This document shows positions 8,456 through 16,047 of a DNA stretch of 64,000 bases, piece by piece. The DNA comes from a bacterium (GTDB lineage Bacteria; Sysuimicrobiota; Sysuimicrobiia; Sysuimicrobiales; Segetimicrobiaceae). How positions within the stretch are numbered: position 1 is the stretch's first letter; every line of letters starts with the position of its first letter. The stretch spans positions 1-64,000 of the forward strand of contig DATGFS010000026.1 in the NCBI GenBank assembly GCA_035308905.1, read 5' to 3'. Made by a program: the position numbers and the translations under genes. Under the pieces are notes generated by a model. It saw only the letters and a list, made by a program, of their open reading frames with translations, did no database searches and had not been told where the DNA came from.

Positions 8456-9508
8456 ATGAAGCGGGACACGATGACGCTCTTCACAAGACCGGTGAGCCGG
8501 CGTGGTCTTCTCGCCGGCGGCGCGGTAATCGGCCTGGGCGCGGCGGGCGGGCGGCTGCTGGGCCTGGCCTCGCCCTCGCAGGCACAGGGTATGACGGGTT
8601 TGTCGGAGCAGCTCGGCTGGCTCGCCAACGCCCAGATGGCCGGCGACTTCACCGCGATCGGGAAGGGCTATTTCAAGGACGCGGGCATCGACCTGAAGAT
8701 CCAGCCGGGTGGCCCCAACATCGATCCGATCCAGATCGTCGCCGGCGGCGGCGTGCCCTTCGGCAACGTGTCGTCGGTCGCCGTCCTGGTGAACGCGCGC
8801 TCCCGAGGTCTTCCGGTGAAGGCGTTCGCCACCGCGCTGCAGCGGCACCCGTTCGCGTTCATATTCCTCTCCAAGTCCGGCATCCACACGCCCAAGGACT
8901 TCGAAGGCAAGACGATCGGCATCCAGGCGACCGCCCGGCCGCTGCTCGACGCGGTCCTGGCCAAATACCAGATCCCGCCGGACAAGGTGAAGGTGCAGTT
9001 CGTGGGCGGCGACACGCGGCCGCTCGTGACGGGCCAGGTCGATGTCATCACGGGCTGGATCATCGACGCGCCGCAGGTCGAAGCGGTGCGGCAGGCCGGC
9101 AGCTTCGGCTACTTCAAGCTCTGGGACCTCGGCATCCACCTGTACGCCTATACGTACTTCACGACCGACCGCGTGCTGCGCGACCGCAAGGATCTCCTGG
9201 CGCGCTTCCTCGCGGCGAGCGCGAAAGGCTGGACGTACGCCGCCGACCATCCCGACGAGGCCGTGGACTGGGTGATCAAGGCCGCGCCGGCGCTGAGCCG
9301 CCCGTTGGAGCTCCAGACGTGGAAGAACGAGATCCCGTACATGTCGTCGCCGGCGACGAAGCAGCACGGATTCGGCTACATGGACCCGAACGTGTGGAAG
9401 GCGATCAGCGACACCTACTACGGGCTGAAGCAGATTCCGCAACCGGTGCCGCCCGGCGACGTGATGACGAACGAGATCGTGGAAATGGCGAAGACGCCGA
9501 AGATCTGA
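8456..9508 (+). CDS. ABC transporter substrate-binding protein, NMT1/THI5-like (2)
   Basis: A 350-residue paralogue of the preceding binding protein, conserved along its whole length (for example KGYFKDAGIDLKIQPGGPN, EGKTIGIQATARPLLDAVL and the shared VMTNE...MAKTPK ending). The signal begins with a better twin-arginine motif, SRRGLLAGG. Tandem duplicates suggest two related ligands sharing one ATPase/permease pair, or a recent duplication now diverging. RBS GGAGG lies before the ATG. The operon seems to end here, with an inverted repeat downstream. Confidence 0.88.
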   Translation: MKRDTMTLFTRPVSRRGLLAGGAVIGLGAAGGRLLGLASPSQAQGMTGLSEQLGWLANAQMAGDFTAIGKGYFKDAGIDLKIQPGGPNIDPIQIVAGGGVPFGNVSSVAVLVNARSRGLPVKAFATALQRHPFAFIFLSKSGIHTPKDFEGKTIGIQATARPLLDAVLAKYQIPPDKVKVQFVGGDTRPLVTGQVDVITGWIIDAPQVEAVRQAGSFGYFKLWDLGIHLYAYTYFTTDRVLRDRKDLLARFLAASAKGWTYAADHPDEAVDWVIKAAPALSRPLELQTWKNEIPYMSSPATKQHGFGYMDPNVWKAISDTYYGLKQIPQPVPPGDVMTNEIVEMAKTPKI

Positions 9509-9518
9509 CGCTGTCGGA

Positions 9519-9578
9519 GGCAGCCGTCGCAGCCGCAGCCCAGATTACGGCGCTGCGGCCGTGTCGTCGGCGGCTGCC
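9519..9578 (+). terminator. Inverted repeat between convergent genes
   Basis: GGCAGCCG at 9519-9526 is repeated in inverse orientation at 9571-9578, with further G/C-rich pairing possible in the 44-nt interior. It lies just after the second binding-protein stop and before the end of the convergent gene at 9603. There is no T-tract, so a role in termination or mRNA end protection is only an inference. Confidence 0.3.
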
Positions 9579-9602
9579 TGCTGCGCCCGTGCCTGCCGGC
9601 GC

Positions 9603-9941
9603 TTACTTCTCCGGGTTGACCAGGTAGGGGATCGCGACCTGCGGCGTCATGACTTCGCCGCGCGTGTCCCCTGGATCGAAAAACGTACGCCAGCCGGCCT
9701 TCTCGAGGGCTGTCTCGATGCGCTGCGCGAATTCTTTGTCCGGGATCCGCCAGACGCGCAGAAATCGATCGGTCTTGTCGTGATGACCGTTGTGGTTGAT
9801 GCAGTACCCGACCAGTTCCGCGCCTTCGTCGATCAGTGTTTGAACGGTTGGGCTGAGGTCGTACAAAAACTTGCCCCGGTCCTCCGGAGTCATCGCAAGC
9901 CATTCGTTGCGGTGCTTCCATTCCTCAATGTAGTAATACAT
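9603..9941 (-). CDS. Conserved hypothetical protein, 112 aa
   Basis: A compact soluble protein starting MYYYIEEWKHRNEW. It is rich in aromatic and acidic residues and has no signal peptide or membrane segment. The middle part (LVGYCINHNGHHDKTDRF) contains a His cluster that could bind metal. The C-terminus includes GWRTFFDPGDTRG. I do not recognise a characterised family; the strand pattern suggests a small alpha/beta barrel protein, but that is weak. It stands alone between the ABC operon and the tRNA gene, transcribed away from the tRNA. Confidence 0.65.
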   Translation of the reverse strand: MYYYIEEWKHRNEWLAMTPEDRGKFLYDLSPTVQTLIDEGAELVGYCINHNGHHDKTDRFLRVWRIPDKEFAQRIETALEKAGWRTFFDPGDTRGEVMTPQVAIPYLVNPEK

Positions 9942-10011
9942 ACCGGAGATATACCGGCGTCGCGGCGCGGACCTAGCGGGTATTTGGGACGGATGCTACA
10001 CTGGCCCAGGC

Positions 10012-10087
10012 GGGCCCTTAGCTCAGCGGGTAGAGCGCCGGGCTTTTAACCCGGGCGTCGGGGGTTCGAGTCCCTCAGGGCCCACCA
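10012..10087 (+). tRNA. tRNA-Lys (anticodon TTT)
   Basis: A 76-nt cloverleaf with encoded CCA. The acceptor stem GGGCCCT pairs with AGGGCCC, the D arm is GCTC/GAGC, the anticodon stem CCGGG/CCCGG holds the loop CTTTTAA (anticodon TTT), and the T arm has loop TTCGAGT. A possible promoter lies just upstream (TTGGGA then TACACT). Its 3' 45 bp are duplicated at 29514-29558, marking it as the integration site of the downstream element; the tRNA itself stays intact. Confidence 0.97.
10043..10087 (+). repeat. attL, 45-bp direct repeat (inside tRNA-Lys)
   Basis: From the anticodon loop (CTTTTAA) through CCA, this sequence is identical to 29514-29558. It is the left attachment site; the crossover must lie within this 45 bp. 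Confidence 0.93.
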
Positions 10088-10431
10088 TACCAAGGGCTAG
10101 CGAGCGGTTCGTAAAAACGTACCCCTCAATTACCCCTCACTATAACCCCGCCACGCTCGCGCACGCGACCACGGTGGCGTGGACTCAATCAATATGTCCG
10201 GGCCGTCAGGAACCTCCCTTCTACCAAGCTTCGATCCTCTGCGAGCACCTACGCGAGTCCAGTGGGCTAGCAGGGGCTTTGGCCGACAGGTACAATTGTC
10301 TTTGGTTACGGCAGCCCTATCGACAGGGTCGAACGCTGCGCCTCGCTGCGGAAGGGCATAATCGCGTTGCTACGTGCGGTCCTCGGTTCGATTCCGGAGC
10401 CTGCGCCAAGTCGCGGGAACGGAGAAGCAGA

Positions 10432-11112
10432 ATGGCGGTCACTCTAAAGGTCTCCCGGGCGGATCTCACACATCAGGCTGACTTTGTGGAGCCTGGTTTC
10501 GCCCTCTTTGGAGGAGATCCCGTAGGATTAACGCGGCGCCTCTTTGCGAAGTTGTCCCCATACGGCGTCCGTTTGACAGACATTCGCTGGGATCAAGGTG
10601 GCGGGTCTTTAGGAGATTTCAGCCTCCTTTGTTATCTGTTCAACTTCGCGGCCACATTGCGAATCAAGTTGGAGAAGGTCGAGATTCAGTGTTTGGACCT
10701 TAATCGTGTGAATGTCCAACAGCTCACTGCCGCCTCGATGGACGCTCTTACTCTCTTTGAGGCGCCCGAATTGAACACAAGGTTCAAGACCCATTCCCTG
10801 TCGCTGGGCATCCACGCTCTATTGGAGAACACCAACACTCGTGACTTCATTAACAAGTTTGCCTTCAGAGGCCCTGAAAATCTCGGTCCTAACGTGGGGC
10901 ACGGGATCGTTTTCTACTATGGTGCGCAGGATAAGCGACTATCGGCTGCGGTCACAATAGACTTGTCCGCCATCGTGAAGGACGGTCTATATTTTCGAGT
11001 CCTGTCTGTATGGGATGGGCAGAAGGTCTCGACGCGGGAGTTAACAACTGTCGCAGCCGATTTCTTGCGTAGTGTGTACGCGAGTTTCGGCCTGAGTCCG
11101 CAAGAGAGGTGA
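10432..11112 (+). CDS. Hypothetical protein, 226 aa (cassette gene 1)
   Basis: Not confidently recognised. ATG 10432 follows GGAGAAG and gives a protein beginning MAVTLKVSRADLTHQ; the frame stays open upstream, but that part does not look coding. The sequence is mixed alpha/beta with no membrane segment. The C-terminal half (VTIDLSAIVKDGLYFRVLSVWDG then a helix ending SVYASFGL) resembles the layout of the sporadically distributed TIGR04255-like proteins, a weak impression only. It opens a three-gene (+) cassette: the next gene starts 10 bp after its stop. First cargo gene of the element after attL. Confidence 0.6.
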   Translation: MAVTLKVSRADLTHQADFVEPGFALFGGDPVGLTRRLFAKLSPYGVRLTDIRWDQGGGSLGDFSLLCYLFNFAATLRIKLEKVEIQCLDLNRVNVQQLTAASMDALTLFEAPELNTRFKTHSLSLGIHALLENTNTRDFINKFAFRGPENLGPNVGHGIVFYYGAQDKRLSAAVTIDLSAIVKDGLYFRVLSVWDGQKVSTRELTTVAADFLRSVYASFGLSPQER

Positions 11113-11122
11113 GTCAACCCAG

Positions 11123-11752
11123 ATGGCCTTCGAAACTCTAGGCATCCTTGGTCAGGAACACTCGCCCGAATACGGTTACGTCCAAACCAAACCGCGAACA
11201 GAGACGGCCACAGAAGTTTCGAGTGCGTATCCGCTCAGTACCCCGCTCAGGTCAGCGGTCGCCTATACTACTGTGCTGAAGATGCCGCAGCTCGGGGGTC
11301 TAGGTGTTGAGTTAGCCTACCAATTCGGGTGGGCTGAGGTTCTCGCTTCCGCTGAAGGAATGGTGCGGGCGCTGGCGGCGCAATCTATTTTGGACGAACT
11401 GCTCGACCAAACCTATCGGCGCATGGACGGGTTTCTTGATTTGAGATCGGATTGGTACTTCCATGGCGCCCACGAAATTTCTCCAGCCACAGTTACGACA
11501 GCCAAGCAACTGCTGGGTTCGTTGCGTGATTTGTCTTACGAGATGGGCAAGCGAGTAGTGCCGTACGGGGTTGCTCCATTGGTCACTGGCGGCATCCAAC
11601 TAGAATGGCGAGGAGATCGCGGCAGCCTAGAAGTTGAGATCGGGGCACAGGGCAATCCTACCTACTTGCTGGACACAGGGCAGGGACACGAGAATGAGGG
11701 GGATCTTACTCCCGCCGACAAACTTCCGGATCTATTGCGTCGGATCCTTTAG
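11123..11752 (+). CDS. Hypothetical protein, 209 aa (cassette gene 2)
   Basis: Unrecognised soluble protein. The N-terminal 45 residues are polar and probably flexible; the middle is helical, with LDELLDQTYRRMDGFLD; near residue 155 a beta segment GGIQLEWRGDRGSLEVEIG is followed by a loop and an acidic tail. This GGIQLEW...LEVEI strand pair is the most distinctive feature. Start ATG 11123 is 10 bp after the preceding stop, and the next gene begins 27 bp downstream, so the three are likely co-transcribed. No catalytic motif is evident. Confidence 0.6.
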   Translation: MAFETLGILGQEHSPEYGYVQTKPRTETATEVSSAYPLSTPLRSAVAYTTVLKMPQLGGLGVELAYQFGWAEVLASAEGMVRALAAQSILDELLDQTYRRMDGFLDLRSDWYFHGAHEISPATVTTAKQLLGSLRDLSYEMGKRVVPYGVAPLVTGGIQLEWRGDRGSLEVEIGAQGNPTYLLDTGQGHENEGDLTPADKLPDLLRRIL

Positions 11753-11779
11753 TGCCCGCCAATCACGTTCGAAGCGGCG

Positions 11780-12196
11780 GTGGATCAAACCCCACAAGGA
11801 GAAACCGAGGGTGTCTCGGACGACGATAGGCTCTATCGTCTAATTCTTCCCGACTGGATAAATGCTGACGGCAGCATTAAGTCTGCTGCCTACCATGAGC
11901 GCAAGCGCGAAGATGGATTTCACCACATTTCGGTATTTTGGGAAAGACACGCGAGCCCTGAAGCTGTCCTGGCTTACGTGCATGGGTTAGGAGCTATGTG
12001 GGCCAATCATGGGCTCGGCGTAGTCGCAGCCAGTGTGCCCCGTTCTCTTGAGTTGACGATTCAACATACCCCAGAAGAGGGTCACGCCGCACACTGTGAC
12101 ATCGTGGGAAACGTGACCAAGTCTCGTGCAAGAGAGTTGGCCAAGAAGACGACAATCTTGATCCCACCTCCGTCGGGCGACAAAGCAAGCGCCTGA
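11780..12196 (+). CDS. Conserved hypothetical protein, 138 aa (cassette gene 3)
   Basis: Third gene of the cassette. After about 16 polar residues comes RLYRLILPDWI, then GSIKSAAYHERKREDGFHHISVFW, and near the C-terminus AAHCDIVGNVTKSRARELAK. I recall similar small proteins (LYR-x-I-P-x-W start, H-x-x-I/V-x-G and K-x-R-A-R end) as uncharacterised accessory genes of many bacteria, which would make it a real conserved family of unknown function; I cannot verify this here. The conserved His, Asp and Lys/Arg positions could form an active site. Confidence 0.6.
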   Translation: MDQTPQGETEGVSDDDRLYRLILPDWINADGSIKSAAYHERKREDGFHHISVFWERHASPEAVLAYVHGLGAMWANHGLGVVAASVPRSLELTIQHTPEEGHAAHCDIVGNVTKSRARELAKKTTILIPPPSGDKASA

Positions 12197-12205
12197 TCGA
12201 CGCTT

Positions 12206-12451
12206 CTACTGCGCAGGCGGGTTTCGCGTATCCCCTCGGGGCCGCTGCGCCCATGCCCGGAGCCGATCCTCGGCTATACCCGTCGCAGCAAGGACCTTCC
12301 GAATTTCTTCCTCAGTGAAGTGCTCTTTGCCGAGCACTACAACCTCACCGTAACGCTCAGGCGAGATTCCGATTCGTTGCGCGGACTGCTCGACGCTCAG
12401 GCGTGAGCGGAGTTGCCAATACTGCACGGGGTTTTGGGTTCGAGGCGGCAT
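12206..12451 (-). CDS. Small helix-turn-helix-like protein, 81 aa
   Basis: The segment RLSVEQSAQRIGISPERYGEVVVLGKEHFTEEEIRKVLAATGI reads as a short helical DNA-binding domain similar to Xre/Cro-type regulators (helix, turn at RIGIS, recognition helix), followed by a basic disordered tail. It lies 16 bp downstream of another small (-) gene and converges on the hypothetical cassette. It could regulate the cassette or be part of a toxin-antitoxin-like pair with its neighbour; the evidence is only size and arrangement. Confidence 0.5.
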   Translation of the reverse strand: MPPRTQNPVQYWQLRSRLSVEQSAQRIGISPERYGEVVVLGKEHFTEEEIRKVLAATGIAEDRLRAWAQRPRGDTRNPPAQ

Positions 12452-12467
12452 CCTGCATCAACGGTGC

Positions 12468-12704
12468 TCATGGAAGCGAGGAAGCCCACGCCGCTTGTCT
12501 TAGTCGTGCCTCCAGTTCGGCGATGCATGCTTCCTGTTCGGCCCGTCTTTCAAGCAGCCACGCCACATCGCGCTCCGCATCCGGGTAATGCGACAAGTAG
12601 CCCCAGCAGCGTAGTTTCTGCTCGATGTCGTGGAGGCGCTCGGCGTCGGTCACGTCATTGCGGTTCCTGATGTTCGGTAGAAGCCTCCTGCCGAACACTA
12701 ACAT
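12468..12704 (-). CDS. Small charged helical protein, 78 aa
   Basis: An Arg/Glu-rich protein predicted almost wholly helical (DVTDAERLHDIEQKLRCW, then ERRAEQEACIAELEARLRQAAW with a heptad-like pattern suggesting a coiled coil). No family recognised. It precedes the small HTH-like gene by 16 bp on the same strand, so the two are likely an operon. The ATG at 12704 is the only methionine in the frame; upstream there is no clear Shine-Dalgarno. Confidence 0.45.
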   Translation of the reverse strand: MLVFGRRLLPNIRNRNDVTDAERLHDIEQKLRCWGYLSHYPDAERDVAWLLERRAEQEACIAELEARLRQAAWASSLP

Positions 12705-12800
12705 TCAAACCGTCAGCGTTTCGTTAGGCTGGGCGTCTCCTGTTTCTTAGGTGACTGTCCGGCAAGTGACCGTTGAGCCTGAGTAGGCACCTAAGCAAAC

Positions 12801-13748
12801 CTACTCGTGGGCATCGGCATGTTCGTAATCTCGATTTTCCACGGGTACGAAGTAACCGCTGGGATATTGGTAGATGCGGCAGAAAGCGGTCGTGCGAGAG
12901 AAACCGCTTTCGTCAGCAAACGTGAACCATCCCATGACGTAGAGGGGCGCACGGCCCATCACGAACTCGATAGGGTCTTCTCCTGGTTCCCCCACTTTCC
13001 AATTGCTTTCAACATCGACCGGCTTCGCATCGCCGTGGACGAGCGGCCCGAGAGCGATCCCTTGGCCGCTGAGACCTTCATAGGGCGGCAACGCAGGTAA
13101 CCATCCGCCTGGCGGGTTTCGGTAAACCCAACACCCGCCGTCCGTGATGGTGGCGGTCGTCCCGCCGATATTGGAAACGAAGAACCGGACGCGTATCGGC
13201 TGACCGCGAACGAAGAAGTCTTCTTGCTTATGGGTGGACGGATGCCCCTCGGGGGCTTTCAGATACATTTTTCGAACGACCAACCTGGGAGGGTGGGCGA
13301 GTACGAGCGTTTTGTTCGCGAGTACCACGCCGTCCCCGGCGGCGCGCGCGGCGACTTCAGTAGCCCTGAGTGTTCGAACCAACGCGATGACCTGAACAAT
13401 GAGTACCAAGACTTCGAGCGCCGCTACACCGAGAAGCCATCGGTAGATGCCAACTTGCTTGGCGAGGATTTCATTCTGTTTCTCGGCGATCTGAAGGGTT
13501 CTCTTCCGAAATTCTTCTTCGGCGGCGTTTGTCTGTTGGCTTGTGCGTGCGGGTTTGCTTTGTTGATTAACGAGTGCTGGCGAGGCAGTTGCCTGATGTT
13601 GGTTGGGGGGAGTGCCTCTAGTTTGGCCGATGGTGGCGGTTCGCGCGTTTAGCGTAACGGTTCCGAAGAGGACGCAGATCCAACCCGTCAGGATAAGCGC
13701 AGACCATCTGCGGTATAATCGCGTCGAGATCAACCTGCGCCTCCCCAC
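12801..13748 (-). CDS. Two-TM membrane protein with C-terminal soluble domain, 315 aa
   Basis: First hydrophobic segment near residues 15-32, a Gln/Ala-rich linker, then a helix (EEEFRKRTLQIAEKQNEIL) running into a second TM, WLLGVAALEVLVLIVQVIAL. After a connecting helix rich in Ala comes a beta-rich domain with FVSNIGGTTATITDGG. This architecture is common among uncharacterised bacterial proteins. Its C-terminal region (YVMGWFTFADESGFSRTTAFCRIY) parallels that of the gene at 16048-16812 (YFVGIVRYEDATGRHHTDYCRYF), so both probably belong to one superfamily. It is divergent from the gene at 13922. Function unknown. Confidence 0.65.
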   Translation of the reverse strand: MGRRRLISTRLYRRWSALILTGWICVLFGTVTLNARTATIGQTRGTPPNQHQATASPALVNQQSKPARTSQQTNAAEEEFRKRTLQIAEKQNEILAKQVGIYRWLLGVAALEVLVLIVQVIALVRTLRATEVAARAAGDGVVLANKTLVLAHPPRLVVRKMYLKAPEGHPSTHKQEDFFVRGQPIRVRFFVSNIGGTTATITDGGCWVYRNPPGGWLPALPPYEGLSGQGIALGPLVHGDAKPVDVESNWKVGEPGEDPIEFVMGRAPLYVMGWFTFADESGFSRTTAFCRIYQYPSGYFVPVENRDYEHADAHE

Positions 13749-13921
13749 CTCGGGCGCATGCTACAACCAAGGCTGTCCCGATGGTTACACAGACTGTTCC
13801 CCGCGCCCTCTCCCCGTCTCGGCCTGGATCAGCGGGGCGCCGACCCGCAACCCGCGTCAGCCTGCGCCCATGTTCGGCAAGGCAGAAAGAGGCACCGTCG
13901 CCTGTGTGACCGGACCTATCA

Positions 13922-14785
13922 GTGCCCGGAAGCTCGTGCAATCCATGCCTAATCCTTGCGGCTGACGCCCGAAAAGGACAGAAGCAGGCAAGTCGCGTTG
14001 CTAGGCTCGAATTACAGGCTATCGTGCGTAGCACAAAATCCAGGGACATTAAATATGCATTTGTGGTTTCTGCAAACGATCTCCGCAGGCTCGACGGTTT
14101 GCTTTCCGCAATTAACGCGGACCGGGAATACGAAGTCGAACTCTCAGATGGTTCCACATTGTACTGTCCAACGGTCGCAGAAGTAGGTGGCGTAGCAAAC
14201 GTCAAGGACAGGGCCATTCGCAGTATCGTAGCCAGGACGCGCGGGACCTCTGAGCCGCAAGCACAGGTCAGACTTAGAAGTAGCCCTTGGTCTTTTGGGA
14301 ATCCCTCCCTAGTCGTTGATCCCATCGCCTATTCTGTCACAGGAGAAGATAAGGAGGTCCTCTACCACTCTAATAGGCTAGATGAATTTGCAGCCAGCAT
14401 ACGGCAATGGTATACTCGCGCGGCATATGCAGACTACGTTCTGGGATTTTTTCTAACCACAATTGCGGCCGCTATGGCTCTTGTACTCTTCGCCGGTTCG
14501 TCGCACCTGCCAAACGCGAACGAACGGACAGAAAGTGACGGTCGTATTCTAACCGTTCTCATCGTATCGTTCCTAGTCCTCATGCTGGTCCTATCACTCA
14601 ATGCGTTACGCAACGCGGTTTTTCCGGTTGCGACGTTTGCCATTGGCCAGGGCGTCGCGCGGCACAATCTTTTGCGTTCCATCCGATATGTAGTCGCAAC
14701 CGTCGTCCTTTTGGGGCTCATAGTAGGGATATTGTCAGGGGTACTTGCTGCGCGCCTCGTTGGGTCGGGCGGACAGGCCAGATAA
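13922..14785 (+). CDS. Membrane protein with N-terminal soluble domain, 287 aa or shorter
   Basis: Residues about 35-170 form a soluble domain with KYAFVVSANDLRRLDGLLSAI and YEVELSDGSTLYCPTVAEV; the C-terminal part has three hydrophobic helices (around ADYVLGFFLTTIAAAMALVLF, ILTVLIVSFLVLMLVL and VVATVVLLGLIVGILSGVLA). The start is uncertain: GTG 13922 is the longest, GTG 14024 is an alternative that removes a poorly structured leader; neither has a strong ribosome-binding site. Unrecognised family. A sensor-domain-plus-TM layout is typical of membrane-acting defence or signalling proteins, but that is inference from position in an accessory region. Confidence 0.6.
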   Translation: MPGSSCNPCLILAADARKGQKQASRVARLELQAIVRSTKSRDIKYAFVVSANDLRRLDGLLSAINADREYEVELSDGSTLYCPTVAEVGGVANVKDRAIRSIVARTRGTSEPQAQVRLRSSPWSFGNPSLVVDPIAYSVTGEDKEVLYHSNRLDEFAASIRQWYTRAAYADYVLGFFLTTIAAAMALVLFAGSSHLPNANERTESDGRILTVLIVSFLVLMLVLSLNALRNAVFPVATFAIGQGVARHNLLRSIRYVVATVVLLGLIVGILSGVLAARLVGSGGQAR

Positions 14786-14906
14786 TTGGGAGGCTCTCCC
14801 GTTTGCAGATGCCCTGGTGCTCGCCAGCCAACAACGTCGAAGGTAAGTCGCGACACGCGGGGTTGATCCGGCGCTCGGCCCTCAGCGAACCGGGGCCATT
14901 CTAGGA

Positions 14907-16025
14907 ATGTTATCCGCATCAAATCCAACTGGCGTTCTCGTCCTCGACAAGAAAGACCGTTACCTTTACCATTACACGTCTATCGAAACGGCCCTCAGCC
15001 ACATCCTGCCGCAAGGCGCACTACGCCTGGGTCCATTTACTAAGACCAACGATCCCCGCGAGAGCAAAGACTGGAAATTCGTCTTTGTATCATATAAAAA
15101 TGCATTCGCCGAGGTCTCGGAGGAAGAACGTGCAAGGCTAGCGCGAGAGGCCGCGCAGTTGGCAAAGAACACCTGCAAGGTATTGTGCTTGACCGAGGAT
15201 GACGAACGGGCCGTTGGCGGTGGCATCGACAGTATCTATTGGCGAGGATTCTGTCGCCCTCGAATGTGGGCGCAATACGCGGACAAACACCGAGGAATCT
15301 GCTTGATTTTCGACCGAGCGCAACTCCGTGAGTCTATAATGACATCCCTCGAAGCCTCTTCTGTGCTATTCGAGAGGAGCGTTGAGTACCACAACAGGTC
15401 CTCGGCTCCTCCCCCAAGCAAAGGTCCCTTCTTTCTCAACTTGGATTCGATGCGATCCGACGGGCCTGAAAGGACGATCCGTAAACACATCAGCGAGTAC
15501 TGGCGTGAACTTTTCTTCGAAAAAGCGCTCGATTGGCAGGATGAAAAGGAATTTCGGTGGGTAGTTTGGGATCTAACTCATTCTGAGCATTTTGTCAACT
15601 TCGGAAGCGCTCTAAGAGGGATCGTCGTTGGCCCTGAATTTGATGATCGCCTCTTGCCAGGTCTCGGGGATTACGTCGCAAGATATGATCTTTATCTATG
15701 CCGGTTGGACTGGAATAACGGCGTCCCTCAAGGTCCCTTCCCCAGAAGAGCTTCCACTCCAAGTCCCCCCTCGATGTGGATGACCATCGCCGATGAATGG
15801 CCTCAATACCATCCGCTGAGGAAGTGGAATCCACACTGGCACCTCAACCGGGCCGCTGATTTGGGATTGACTGTAGAGCGCTATCTGGAACTTGCGGCTG
15901 GGGGCCACCCTACACCCGAAGAAATGAAGGCGATCACCGAACGCACGAATATCACCGAACACCAATGGATTGAATGGGAAAAATCCAAACCGCGACCTGG
16001 AGCGGAACCGTCTAAGCCTAAGTGA
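14907..16025 (+). CDS. DUF2971-like protein, 372 aa
   Basis: The N-terminal LYHYTSIETALSHIL followed by LGPFTKTNDPRES, then WAQYADKHRGICLIFD, and later EKALDWQDEKEFRWV match the pattern I know from DUF2971 proteins (an N-terminal HYT motif, W-x-Y-x-x-x-H-x-G-x-x-x-x-F, and K-x-x-x-W-x-x-E-x-E-x-R). The family is uncharacterised; the motif spacing recalls ADP-ribosyltransferase-like folds and members often sit in accessory or defence islands. The C-terminal 100 residues are an extra helical region with a polar tail. ATG 14907 is the first codon of the conserved part; its Shine-Dalgarno is weak. Confidence 0.7.
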   Translation: MLSASNPTGVLVLDKKDRYLYHYTSIETALSHILPQGALRLGPFTKTNDPRESKDWKFVFVSYKNAFAEVSEEERARLAREAAQLAKNTCKVLCLTEDDERAVGGGIDSIYWRGFCRPRMWAQYADKHRGICLIFDRAQLRESIMTSLEASSVLFERSVEYHNRSSAPPPSKGPFFLNLDSMRSDGPERTIRKHISEYWRELFFEKALDWQDEKEFRWVVWDLTHSEHFVNFGSALRGIVVGPEFDDRLLPGLGDYVARYDLYLCRLDWNNGVPQGPFPRRASTPSPPSMWMTIADEWPQYHPLRKWNPHWHLNRAADLGLTVERYLELAAGGHPTPEEMKAITERTNITEHQWIEWEKSKPRPGAEPSKPK

Positions 16026-16047
16026 CTCCGGCTCCAGAAATAAGCCG

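Noticed and set aside
11312-11599. (-) strand frame opposite the hypothetical cassette
   Set aside because: It is wholly inside a better-supported (+) gene with good context and lacks any start signal.
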